From Levilactobacillus mulengensis (GTDB lineage Bacteria > Bacillota > Bacilli > Lactobacillales > Lactobacillaceae), in NCBI RefSeq assembly GCF_003946045.1, contig NZ_RHNW01000020.1, forward strand, positions 1 through 42,640: a stretch of 42,640 nt of DNA, in the 5' to 3' direction. Under the pieces are notes generated by a model. The model was not told where the DNA came from. It searched no databases and saw only the letters and a program-made list of their open reading frames with translations. Below, piece after piece: positions 25,850 to 32,090 of the stretch. Each line of letters begins with the position of its first letter. The first letter of the stretch is position 1. The position numbers and the translations under genes are program-made.

Positions 25850-26007
25850 TTTGATTTCCTCGTTTTATCATCTTTCAACTGCATATTAAAAGCGCCATGC
25901 TTCTCAGCACGACGCTCACGCTTCTTCTTATCAGCCAACCAACGTTCTAAGTCACGATAGCAATGGTTCTCTACTGGGCTAACATAACCATACTCAGTGT
26001 GTCGCAT
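25846..26007 (-). CDS. Small basic hypothetical protein upstream of methylase copy B
   Basis: A 53-residue protein, MRHTEYGYVSPVENHCYRDL then a Lys/Arg-rich helix (ADKKKRERRAEKHG). GGGAGTG lies upstream and the start overlaps the end of the 30-residue membrane protein gene; its stop overlaps the methylase start. Its last 20 or so codons are repeated without a start upstream of methylase copy A, as a relic of the tandem duplication. No function recognised. Confidence 0.55.
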   Translation of the reverse strand: MRHTEYGYVSPVENHCYRDLERWLADKKKRERRAEKHGAFNMQLKDDKTRKSN

Positions 26008-26086
26008 GCAGCCACACTCCCAACACGATAATTAATAGCACCATCAGCAGGCCGAATATTAAGTTGTCCCGTTGATAGTTTCTCAT
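25994..26086 (-). CDS. Tiny single-pass membrane protein
   Basis: A 30-residue frame with a good RBS (GAGGTGATGTA). The sequence is a short polar start followed by one membrane segment (LIFGLLMVLLIIVLGVWLHA). It overlaps the next gene by 14 bases. Small one-helix proteins of this type are frequent in late operons of lactobacillus phages; function unknown. Confidence 0.5.
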   Translation of the reverse strand: MRNYQRDNLIFGLLMVLLIIVLGVWLHATH

Positions 26087-26098
26087 TACATCACCTCA

Positions 26099-26392
26099 TT
26101 ATGAAACCGCACTTTTATACCACTCAGTTATAGATTTCATTTGCTCTGGTGTTGCTGTTAAGAATGCAGACACATCAGCTTCCATATATCTTGGCTTGAA
26201 CCCATCATAATTTTGGAGTTGTCTAATCGAGATGTACTTGTTAACCCAAATTTCATTAACTTCAATAGTATGGTTGCGCATGACTTTTCTTGCTTTAGGA
26301 TAGGTTCTATATAACCTTTCGAAATCAAGATGCATCCGATTTTCAGCATCTTTTAAAGTCCCGCACAGCACGACCGTTAGTGTCGTTTTCAT
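26099..26392 (-). CDS. Hypothetical protein
   Basis: A 97-residue soluble protein (MKTTLTVVLCGTLKDAENRM, FERLYRTYPKARKVMRNHTI). It alternates short strands and helices, ending FLTATPEQMKSITEWYKSA. The start follows AGGAAATGAAAG. It is the first protein gene after the tRNA cluster, in the late operon. No family recognised. Confidence 0.6.
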   Translation of the reverse strand: MKTTLTVVLCGTLKDAENRMHLDFERLYRTYPKARKVMRNHTIEVNEIWVNKYISIRQLQNYDGFKPRYMEADVSAFLTATPEQMKSITEWYKSAVS

Positions 26393-26410
26393 CTTTCATT
26401 TCCTCCAAAC

Positions 26411-26437
26411 TAAAAGGCCGCCTCGTTAGAGACGACC
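26411..26437 (-). terminator. Rho-independent terminator after the tRNA cluster
   Basis: On the minus strand GGTCGTCTC-TAAC-GAGGCGGCC makes a 9-bp stem with G-T pairs, followed by TTTTAGTTT. It lies just 3' of the class II tRNA-like sequence and would define a short tRNA transcript with partial readthrough into the late genes. Confidence 0.6.
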
Positions 26438-26443
26438 GTGTAT

Positions 26444-26550
26444 GTGCTTGGTAGGGATTTGCACCCTACATGATGTGTGGTCACATGGGTTGTCGACCCA
26501 TACCCGTTACTCGCGCCTAACTATGCGTCTACCTATTCCGCCACAAGCAC
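26444..26550 (-). tRNA. Aberrant class II (Leu-like) tRNA gene or relic
   Basis: A 107-base tRNA-like sequence. A perfect 7-bp acceptor (GTGCTTG/CAAGCAC), a Leu-type D-arm (GCGGAATAGGTAGACGC) and a T-arm-like GTAGGGTGCAAATCCCTAC are visible. A variable-arm hairpin (ATGTG-ACCA-CACAT) marks class II. About 22 extra bases lie between D-arm and the best anticodon-like hairpin (ATGGG-TCGACAA-CCCAT), whose loop lacks the usual U33. A TAG triplet after the D-arm would suit Leu but has no stem. It is probably a decayed or remodelled tRNA-Leu; the amino acid is uncertain. Confidence 0.55.
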
Positions 26551-26554
26551 GTGA

Positions 26555-26613
26555 TGGACGCTATAGCCTTGAATGAACGGGAGAGTCCATCTCCTCAGGT
26601 TTATTTGCGTCCA
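26555..26613 (-). tRNA. tRNA-like sequence lacking a D-arm (relic)
   Basis: A 59-base sequence closed by a 7-bp acceptor-like stem (TGGACGC/GCGTCCA). Inside is GGAG-ATGGACT-CTCC, a 4-bp stem with a 7-base loop that would present GGA (Ser) after U33. No D-arm can be drawn, and the T-arm is poor. It sits between two other tRNA sequences in the same orientation, so it is best read as a degraded tRNA. Confidence 0.4.
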
Positions 26614-26615
26614 AT

Positions 26616-26688
26616 GGACCATGTAGGACTCGAACCTACGACCGAACGGTTATGAGCCGTCTACTCTAGCCAACTGAGCTAAAGGTCC
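26616..26688 (-). tRNA. tRNA-Met (CAT)
   Basis: A normal 73-base cloverleaf: acceptor GGACCTT/ATGGTCC with one T-T mismatch at 6-67, D-arm GCTC...GAGT, anticodon stem GACGG/CCGTT with loop CTCATAA (anticodon CAT), and T-arm GTAGG-TTCGAGT-CCTAC. No CCA is encoded. It could be an elongator Met or, if the C is lysidine-modified, an Ile(AUA) tRNA; sequence alone cannot decide. Confidence 0.92.
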
Positions 26689-26699
26689 TTAATGCCAAT

Positions 26700-26756
26700 A
26701 CGTACAACGGGAGTCGAACCCGTATCTTCTTTGCTCTGCCGTTGAGCTATGCACGT
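26700..26756 (-). tRNA. tRNA-like sequence lacking an anticodon arm (relic)
   Basis: A 57-base sequence with a 7-bp acceptor (ACGTGCA/TGTACGT), a good D-arm (GCTC-AACGGCA-GAGC) and a perfect T-arm (ACGGG-TTCGACT-CCCGT). Between the D- and T-arms there are only about ten bases (AAAGAAGATA), so the whole anticodon arm is missing. It cannot decode and is either a deletion relic or a tRNA mimic. Confidence 0.6.
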
Positions 26757-26809
26757 GCCTTAACGGTTTTCATCTATGATACTAATTTACACCCAAATTA
26801 GGGGCTAAA

Positions 26810-26864
26810 AGTATCAAAATAATATCACAATAGTATCGAATTAATATCAGAATAGTATCATGAT
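26810..26864. repeat. Five tandem 11-bp repeats, probable late-regulator binding sites
   Basis: Five head-to-tail 11-mers: AGTATCAAAAT, AATATCACAAT, AGTATCGAATT, AATATCAGAAT, AGTATCATGAT (consensus RRTATCANAAT). The period equals one helical turn. They lie just downstream of the ArpU/RinA-like gene and just upstream of the tRNA cluster and late operon, so they are likely activator sites of the late promoter; a replication origin is the alternative. Confidence 0.75.
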
Positions 26865-26885
26865 AATCTTGTATTTTTTTCCAAT

Positions 26886-27302
26886 TCAGTATATGCCTAG
26901 CATTTTGGCACACTTTTCAATGAATTCCTTTTTCAAAAGAAAAGCGCTGCTTCGGCTGCAATTAACTAGCCCATTAGCAACTATTCCCTCTACACTAAGC
27001 CGTGGCCATTTTTTAAAATACAATTCTTTGATTATTACCTGAGTATCCTCGTCAGAATTGGCATAACACTCCTGAACTGCACTCTTTTTCCGTTTCAACA
27101 TATTTAGTGGCCCATCTTCTTCTAGCTTTATTAATACTGTAGTTACACTATCGCCTATCATAGATGATCTGCCACCACCAACATTATCATCTTCCTGTTT
27201 TATTGGGTGGCGCAATTCATCTTCTCTAGCCTTAATTAACTTATCAATCTTAGGATAATCACGTAGAATATCCTCTACCGTTCTAATCGTTGATCGTTTC
27301 AC
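26886..27302 (-). CDS. Late transcription regulator, ArpU/RinA family
   Basis: A 138-residue protein of the ArpU type that switches on late genes. It starts STIRTVEDILRDYPKIDKLI, has the middle KLEEDGPLNMLKRKKSAVQE and ends with a sigma-70-region-4-like helix-turn-helix (VIIKELYFKKWPRLSVEGIV, CSRSSAFLLKKEFIEKCAKM). The GTG at 27302 is preferred, spaced from GGGGGT. It is the last gene of the early/middle block, and the 11-bp repeats at its 3' side are the obvious target. Confidence 0.8.
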   Translation of the reverse strand: MKRSTIRTVEDILRDYPKIDKLIKAREDELRHPIKQEDDNVGGGRSSMIGDSVTTVLIKLEEDGPLNMLKRKKSAVQECYANSDEDTQVIIKELYFKKWPRLSVEGIVANGLVNCSRSSAFLLKKEFIEKCAKMLGIY

Positions 27303-27305
27303 CAA

Positions 27306-27563
27306 TCATACCCCCGTTCCATTTGTCAACAGATGCCCATCCTTCTTGGCTGATACTGTCATTACTACCCCACAACCCATCAGCAAACATTTTCGAATAT
27401 AGTGATACAGTTTCAATGATTCATCTTCCGACAAGTTGAAACTGCTATTCAGCTTGCTCTCAGATATTTTTTGGCAGCAAATGTCCTCACTCATAAGGTA
27501 TTCGTCTAAGTCATCAGAACACGTTACCTCTAAAACTAGGCTATTATCAATCACTAAATCCAT
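27306..27563 (-). CDS. Hypothetical protein
   Basis: An 85-residue acidic protein (MDLVIDNSLVLEVTCSDDLD, DICCQKISESKLNSSFNLSE) with four Cys residues not arranged as an obvious zinc site. AGGAGGCATGATC precedes the ATG at 27563. It ends immediately before the ArpU-like gene, with which it overlaps or abuts. No family recognised. Confidence 0.6.
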   Translation of the reverse strand: MDLVIDNSLVLEVTCSDDLDEYLMSEDICCQKISESKLNSSFNLSEDESLKLYHYIRKCLLMGCGVVMTVSAKKDGHLLTNGTGV

Positions 27564-27574
27564 GATCATGCCTC

Positions 27575-27790
27575 CTAAAATGGCCGTGTAAGCTCGTGTA
27601 GCACGTTAGTAATCTCCGCATTGCTCAGCCTACCCAAAGCAATGTAAACTTCCTTAGGCACGTTGTGATCGCTTAATCTGGATTGAAACTCGGCTAGCCC
27701 CATCAATACATCGTCTTCTGGCACCAATGATTCCAGATAGCTAAGCAGCATACGTTGGTTACCGTTCATTTCGTCGCGTGTTTTATCCAT
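27575..27790 (-). CDS. Hypothetical small protein, paralogue of the next upstream gene
   Basis: A 71-residue helical protein (QRMLLSYLESLVPEDDVLMG). Its C-terminus, GRLSNAEITNVLHELTRPF, resembles NKLSAKERNQVIHELTMFM of the neighbouring gene at 27799-27993, suggesting an old duplication. RBS TAGGAGGACAT. Function unknown. Confidence 0.6.
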   Translation of the reverse strand: MDKTRDEMNGNQRMLLSYLESLVPEDDVLMGLAEFQSRLSDHNVPKEVYIALGRLSNAEITNVLHELTRPF

Positions 27791-27798
27791 ATGTCCTC

Positions 27799-27993
27799 CT
27801 ACATAAACATCGTTAGCTCATGGATAACCTGGTTGCGTTCTTTCGCCGACAGCTTGTTAATCGCGTTGCGTTGGCTGTCGTTCAGCTTGGTAAAGTGATT
27901 GCCACACCACACTAACGCCTGTGCCACATCGCCACCATAACTTGCCATGCCTTGCATCACGTATTTGCGATACTCAATCTGTTCGTGTGTCAT
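27799..27993 (-). CDS. Hypothetical small protein
   Basis: A 64-residue helical protein beginning MTHEQIEYRKYVMQGMASYG. The ATG at 27993 has GGGAGGCAGAAC upstream; a longer frame to 28056 would overlap the previous gene without an RBS. The C-terminal motif LSAKERNQVIHELTMF is shared with the downstream neighbour. No function recognised. Confidence 0.6.
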   Translation of the reverse strand: MTHEQIEYRKYVMQGMASYGGDVAQALVWCGNHFTKLNDSQRNAINKLSAKERNQVIHELTMFM

Positions 27994-28396
27994 GTTCTGC
28001 CTCCCGTAGCTTTTCTCGCATACAGTGCACCCAATCCTTGTCGCGACCCATAACACTAGCGACTCCTTGGTTGTTAGGACGATTCATATGTTTAACGTTG
28101 TATTTTAGCTGAGTTAATTCATCTGGCGTGGCTTGATAATCCAATTCGTCACGTCTTTTCATTCTTCCACGTAATTGCTGTATATATTGCGGTGTCTTGG
28201 ATCGCTCTTGTGCAATATATACGTTAGTGTATCCGTGGAGAATCAGGTGACGTAGAATCTTGTTTTCTGCTGTGTGCTGTTCCTCAGTTTGACCGCGGAT
28301 CTCTTTTTTGACATCTTCCGGCCAATTATCTGGATCGTCGCCATAATTGGCATAAGCCGCCCTGATTGCGGCCGCCATTTTCTTGTTTGATGACAT
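27974..28396 (-). CDS. Hypothetical protein with helix-turn-helix-like segment
   Basis: A 140-residue basic protein. The middle (HGYTNVYIAQERSKTPQYIQ) reads like a helix-turn-helix, with flanking acidic and basic helices (DNWPEDVKKEIRGQTEEQ; KDWVHCMREKLREAEHD). RBS AAAGGGATAGAGATT. It follows the replication genes in the early operon and may bind DNA, but no family was recognised. Confidence 0.6.
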   Translation of the reverse strand: MSSNKKMAAAIRAAYANYGDDPDNWPEDVKKEIRGQTEEQHTAENKILRHLILHGYTNVYIAQERSKTPQYIQQLRGRMKRRDELDYQATPDELTQLKYNVKHMNRPNNQGVASVMGRDKDWVHCMREKLREAEHDTRTD

Positions 28397-28401
28397 AATC
28401 T

Positions 28402-28569
28402 CTATCCCTTTCTCAATAGTCGTTTTGCTTCGTTCCTTAGTTCTTCAAATTCACGTTTACGACGTTCTTTCAAAACTTCATTGCAATTGGGACATGGGCT
28501 AGCTGTGACGGTGCTTGCCGTGCAGTGGTGAAAAACGCCAGTGCCATGACACAATGGACATTCACTCAT
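28402..28569 (-). CDS. Small zinc-ribbon-like protein
   Basis: A 55-residue protein whose N-terminal half carries two Cys pairs (ECPLCHGTGVFHHC and SPCPNCNEV), a DnaJ-like or zinc-ribbon spacing, followed by a charged helix (LKERRKREFEELRNEAKRLL). Its ATG overlaps the stop of the DnaC-like gene by four bases (ATGA), indicating coupled translation. It may bind nucleic acid or a replication partner; this is inference from the metal-binding pattern. Confidence 0.65.
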   Translation of the reverse strand: MSECPLCHGTGVFHHCTASTVTASPCPNCNEVLKERRKREFEELRNEAKRLLRKG

Positions 28570-29336
28570 ATGTGACGCACCCCTTTCATGCCGTCAAAAA
28601 TAATTTGCTGTTCCGGGTTGTCTGGATATACGCGATCAATGAACTTGCCTTCATACATCTGTTTTAGCTGCCCTTTGGTGTTGTTGGTTGTAATGATGGT
28701 GATACCTTTAGCGGTGTTGTGGTTAAAATCAACTCTAGCGTTAGACACCCGATACATGATGTCTTGCAGATCCTTATGAACCGGTTTAATGTTGCCAGTC
28801 ATACCGCCTTCCGTGCCGAAATCATCTAGTACCAATACATCAACCTCAATCATTGAACGCGTTATGTTGAGTAGTTTGGAACGGAGTGAAGTGTCGTCAT
28901 ATTTGTCATTGACCATTCTTAGCAGTTCAGCAGTTGATACAAACATGCCACTACGTCCATGGATCATCAGGTGGTCCAACATAGCTAGTGCTAAAGACGT
29001 TTTACCAACGCCACGATCACCCATCATAGCCACGTTAAAGTTTTGGTTTTCTAATTGCTTAGCCAACACGAATGCCTTCTTGCCTAATGATTTAGCTAAG
29101 TGTGGATTGTCCTGTTTAGCAATATTCCAGTTGCCAAACGAGAATTTGAGCGGTATGTTGCCGGACCAAACCGAGTAGCTATAGTACCGGGCCATTTTGT
29201 CCCGTTTCAATTGTTGAGCTGCTTGTTCGGCCGTCTTACGATCTAATTCTTCTTTAGTCGGCAAGTGGTTCAGATCAACATGGTGGGCATTGGCTATCCG
29301 CTGAATATATCTCCGGTCAAAAGTAACGTGCTCCAT
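28566..29336 (-). CDS. DnaC/DnaI-like helicase loader ATPase
   Basis: A 256-residue AAA+ ATPase: Walker A GDRGVGKTSLAL, Walker B VDVLVLDDFG, sensor-like ITIITTNNT and an arginine-rich C-terminal segment (DRVYPDNPEQQIIFDGMKGV). It loads the host replicative helicase at the phage origin. The ATG at 29336 is chosen because GGGAGGTTAAC precedes it; longer frames run inside the previous gene without an RBS. It is directly paired with the replisome organizer upstream, the usual arrangement. Confidence 0.88.
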   Translation of the reverse strand: MEHVTFDRRYIQRIANAHHVDLNHLPTKEELDRKTAEQAAQQLKRDKMARYYSYSVWSGNIPLKFSFGNWNIAKQDNPHLAKSLGKKAFVLAKQLENQNFNVAMMGDRGVGKTSLALAMLDHLMIHGRSGMFVSTAELLRMVNDKYDDTSLRSKLLNITRSMIEVDVLVLDDFGTEGGMTGNIKPVHKDLQDIMYRVSNARVDFNHNTAKGITIITTNNTKGQLKQMYEGKFIDRVYPDNPEQQIIFDGMKGVRHI

Positions 29337-29337
29337 G

Positions 29338-30036
29338 TTAACCTCCCGTCCAATACTCGCGGCCCTCATGTTTTGGTTCAGTCGATACTTGATACTCATC
29401 ATCAAATCGGCCATTGAACCATGTAGATCCATCCATAGGGCGATACCAATCTTTATTTTGAGCAATATATTGCTTGTACATTTTTAACTGACTGAAAAGA
29501 TAATCGTTGGAATGCTTTGCTGACTTTTTACGCCAAGTTTTGTAATGGTTAAACGCTTGCTTCTTCCCCTTTTTGTTGGGATAAGCTGACCAGATTTCTT
29601 CAAAGCCAGACTCAATTGAGGAAGGTGCAGCGACAGCTGCACTATTCTTTTTATTACTTGTAGTATTAACTGTAGTATTAATACTTGTAATATTATCTCT
29701 CTGATTTTTCGGTATAGGGGTACCCTGATTTTTCGGTATACCCTCCACCGAAATTCTGATATACCTATGCTCAATTTCACGTGTACCCTCTTTATAAATA
29801 ACGTCTCGTGAAATATGTCCATCGTCTTCTAAAGCTTTGAGCCAAGTTTGAACAGTTGACTTCCCTACTCCATACAAATTGGCGAAGTAGCTATCACTTG
29901 CCCAGCAGTAACCCTTTTGATTGCACAAAGCCGTAATCTCTCCATAAAGCAAAGAAGCTTTGCTCGGAAGGTTATTATCATATCTAACGCTTGCAGGAAT
30001 GATAGCGTAATAATTGGGCTTTTCTGGTTTTCCCAT
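29338..30036 (-). CDS. Phage replisome organizer (DnaD/RepA-like initiator)
   Basis: A 232-residue initiator. Residues 1-100 form a winged helix (NYYAIIPASVRYDNNLPSKA, GYCWASDSYFANLYGVGKST, WLKALEDDGHISRDV). The middle is low-complexity (KNQGTPIPKNQRDN, INTTVNTTSNKK) and encoded by direct repeats that may be the origin. The C-terminal part (FEEIWSAYPNKKGKKQAFNH...YKQYIAQNKDWYRPMDGS) matches the conserved tail of such proteins. It binds the origin and recruits the DnaC-like loader. With no plasmid Rep gene in the window, it may also support plasmid replication. Confidence 0.82.
   Translation of the reverse strand: MGKPEKPNYYAIIPASVRYDNNLPSKASLLYGEITALCNQKGYCWASDSYFANLYGVGKSTVQTWLKALEDDGHISRDVIYKEGTREIEHRYIRISVEGIPKNQGTPIPKNQRDNITSINTTVNTTSNKKNSAAVAAPSSIESGFEEIWSAYPNKKGKKQAFNHYKTWRKKSAKHSNDYLFSQLKMYKQYIAQNKDWYRPMDGSTWFNGRFDDEYQVSTEPKHEGREYWTGG
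29659..29740. other. Candidate replication origin inside the initiator gene
   Basis: AT-rich direct repeats within the replisome organizer gene: TGTAGTATTAA at 29659-29669 and 29671-29681 (12-base period), and CTGATTTTTCGGTATA at 29701-29716 and 29725-29740 (24-base period). Phages with this type of initiator often place the origin inside the initiator gene. Not proven. Confidence 0.5.
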
Positions 30037-30051
30037 AACAATTCCTCCAAA

Positions 30052-30243
30052 TCACTTTTGTAGCTTGTTAAGCTCACGTTTTAACCACAAGTCATTAACC
30101 TCAGCTGGCAAGCCTTGAATATATGCTGCAATCTGACCAGCTCGATGTGCTGATTTAGCGATGGCCACCGGTACACCGTCTACGGAGACAACGTTATTCC
30201 AAGCTGCGTTATACTTTTTGACTCGCGTTATTGTCACTTCCAT
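30052..30243 (-). CDS. Hypothetical small protein
   Basis: A 63-residue protein (MEVTITRVKKYNAAWNNVVS, VDGVPVAIAKSAHRAGQIAA) with a short beta start and helical end. The ATG at 30243 has GAGGAAATT upstream and overlaps the end of the HNHc nuclease gene. No family recognised. Confidence 0.6.
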   Translation of the reverse strand: MEVTITRVKKYNAAWNNVVSVDGVPVAIAKSAHRAGQIAAYIQGLPAEVNDLWLKRELNKLQK

Positions 30244-30925
30244 AATTTCCTCTAACTCCAATTTTTCTTAACGTTTCTTCGTCCAATCTGATCCCAGTAA
30301 CTGGAATGTGATACTTCTCGCCAAACGCTGTCGGCCCGATTTTGTGCCATTCTGTATGGTGCTCACGACACAAACAGTTAACTCGTAGTTGCGTATGGTC
30401 AAGATGATTCCGATTGCGGCCAGATCCAACCGTATCAACATGGTTAATATCCGAATGTTCACGGCCACACACCATGCACCGGCGATGCCGGCAACACTGA
30501 TATTGGTAATACTCTTGCTCTCTCGGTAGCAATTCATAGCCTTGTTTGAACGGTACACGCCACGTAAACATGAAGTCGATAACTAGGTCGAGCAGCACGT
30601 TAGCATCGCTCACAGACGATTCTGTGGTGTCTGACAGGCTAATCTCATTACCGTTGGTATACTCACGATATTGGCCATAAAACATTGCCTTCAGGAAGTC
30701 TTGTGGCACCACGAAGTAATCGGCAATATCATTCAGCAAAGCAAAGAATAGTCGCCGTTGTTGCGGCCTAGCTTTCCGTGTATCGGCTAGTTCCCAATCC
30801 AGGTAAAGTTGGTCACGTGAACCGCTAACGGTCTCGATATGGTCTAAATTTGGCTTTTGGTCAAGCTCAACTAACAAGTATGACTTGCCATTACGTTCAA
30901 AGTATTTTGATCGTGACCGCTGCAT
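30209..30925 (-). CDS. Putative HNHc nuclease
   Basis: A 238-residue protein of the phage HNHc-nuclease type commonly encoded beside SSB in lactobacillus phages. The N-terminal half is helical (RPQQRRLFFALLNDIADYFV). The C-terminal half has the metal-binding HNH core: RHRRCMVCGREHSDINHVDT, RVNCLCREHHTEWHKIG. It may act in recombination or replication as a Holliday-junction-like or nicking nuclease; the substrate is not known. RBS TTTGAGGTGATTAA. Confidence 0.75.
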   Translation of the reverse strand: MQRSRSKYFERNGKSYLLVELDQKPNLDHIETVSGSRDQLYLDWELADTRKARPQQRRLFFALLNDIADYFVVPQDFLKAMFYGQYREYTNGNEISLSDTTESSVSDANVLLDLVIDFMFTWRVPFKQGYELLPREQEYYQYQCCRHRRCMVCGREHSDINHVDTVGSGRNRNHLDHTQLRVNCLCREHHTEWHKIGPTAFGEKYHIPVTGIRLDEETLRKIGVRGNYGSDNNASQKV

Positions 30926-30939
30926 TTAATCACCTCAAA

Positions 30940-31371
30940 TCAGAATGGTAACGAATCATCGGTAATGTCAACATTGCCATCGTTGTTAGCAAACGGATCA
31001 CTTGTATTATTTTTCGGCCGGTTGTTTTGATAACTACCGTTACCAGTAGAGTTTTTTGATTCCAAGAACGAGAAGTTTTCAACAATAACTTCTGTGACGT
31101 AAACACGTTGGCCTTGCTGATTTTCATAGTTACGTGTTTGAATACGGCCTTCAATGCCGACAAGGGAACCCTTGTGGAAGAAGTTAGCAAAGTTTTCTGC
31201 CGGCTTATGCCAAATGACGAAATTAATCCAATCAACCTCACGTTCGCCATTTTTTGTTTGGAACCGTCTACTAACTGCCAAAGTTCCCGAAGCAACAGCT
31301 AAACCACTTTCGGTGTATTTTAATTCCACATCTTTTCCAAGCCTACCTGTCAGTGTTACGTTATTAATCAT
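30940..31371 (-). CDS. ssb: Single-stranded DNA-binding protein
   Basis: A 143-residue SSB: OB-fold MINNVTLTGRLGKDVELKYT, ASGTLAVSRRFQ, VDWINFVIWHKPAENFANFF, GSLVGIEGRIQTRNYENQQG and the acidic tip DITDDSLPF that recruits partner proteins. It protects single strands during phage replication. Its RBS lies in the last codons of the endonuclease gene upstream, and a second, broken ssb start is found on the far side of that endonuclease. Confidence 0.95.
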   Translation of the reverse strand: MINNVTLTGRLGKDVELKYTESGLAVASGTLAVSRRFQTKNGEREVDWINFVIWHKPAENFANFFHKGSLVGIEGRIQTRNYENQQGQRVYVTEVIVENFSFLESKNSTGNGSYQNNRPKNNTSDPFANNDGNVDITDDSLPF

Positions 31372-32020
31372 GTTTTCTTTCCCCCTCTGGAGTTGTTAAT
31401 GCCTTCAATGGAGTCCATCCCCATCTAACTCTTCCGTAAGCAACGTCATATTTAATTTGAAATATCTCGCACCATTCCGAAAAGGTTCGTGTTGCCTGGC
31501 CAATTACAACCCATTTACTGTTCGTTTTATTTCTGCTTTGTTCTAGAATCGTTGCCCATCGACAATTTTCAGGGGAGTATCCCTTGTCAACATCAACTCT
31601 GTCTATTGTCAATTTATCCGAATATCCATTTTTTACAGACCAAGTCTGAAATTCGATAAAATCGTCCTTCCACTCATCACAAACAGAAATTCCTCTGCCA
31701 CCATAATTACCAAACGAACTATTGTGTAAGTCTTGGCATCTTGATTTCATTCCCAGCCAAATGGCATAGAGACGTTTATCTTTGTATGCATATTTTTTAA
31801 AACGAATTGACGTTGTCTCTTTACGTAGGCAACCACAAGATCTAGTTTTACCAGAAGTTAAATCCGTCGTGCTGACATAGCAGTTATTTCCGCAGTCGCA
31901 AATACAGTGCCATTTTCCTTTGGTTTGCTTATTTTTATTTCCTGGAATCCACTCAGTTGCAACAAGTCGTCCGAATCTAATTCCCTGTAATTCTTTTTGT
32001 TTCAAGGCATTCACCCCCAC
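31364..32020 (-). CDS. AP2/HNH-type homing endonuclease
   Basis: A 218-residue free-standing endonuclease of the phage HNH/AP2 type. An N-terminal zinc-finger region (GKWHCICDCGNNCYVSTTDL, SCGCLRK) is followed by the HNH core (RLYAIWLGMKSRCQD, GGRGISVCDEWKDDFIEFQT, LTIDRVDVDKGYSPENCRWA) and an AP2-like DNA-binding end. It begins at GTG 32020 or a nearby TTG (31 bases in) spaced from GGGGGTGAATGCC. It splits the ssb locus: a truncated ssb start lies upstream and the intact ssb overlaps its 3' end. Confidence 0.85.
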   Translation of the reverse strand: MGVNALKQKELQGIRFGRLVATEWIPGNKNKQTKGKWHCICDCGNNCYVSTTDLTSGKTRSCGCLRKETTSIRFKKYAYKDKRLYAIWLGMKSRCQDLHNSSFGNYGGRGISVCDEWKDDFIEFQTWSVKNGYSDKLTIDRVDVDKGYSPENCRWATILEQSRNKTNSKWVVIGQATRTFSEWCEIFQIKYDVAYGRVRWGWTPLKALTTPEGERKHD

Positions 32021-32076
32021 TATCGCAACTCAATATCTTTTGTTAGTCGTCCGGTCAAAACTACTCGATTAATCAT
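32020..32076 (-). pseudogene. ssb: Truncated ssb start (18 codons)
   Basis: A short frame with a good RBS (AGAGGAATTCTA) encoding MINRVVLTGRLTKDIELR and then TAG. It clearly matches the first 18 residues of SSB (MINNVTLTGRLGKDVELK in the intact gene at 30940-31371) but differs in sequence. It is the relic of the earlier ssb allele, left when the AP2/HNH endonuclease and a new ssb 5' end entered the locus. Confidence 0.85.
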
Positions 32077-32090
32077 TAGAATTCCTCTTC

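Larger units (their letters stand above)
24866..25910. repeat. Tandem duplication, copy B (methylase unit)
   Basis: Second copy of the methylase unit. It is more complete upstream: the short 53-residue gene preceding the methylase is intact here, whereas in copy A only its C-terminal codons remain, without a start. This suggests copy A arose from copy B, or that unequal recombination trimmed copy A. Confidence 0.85.
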
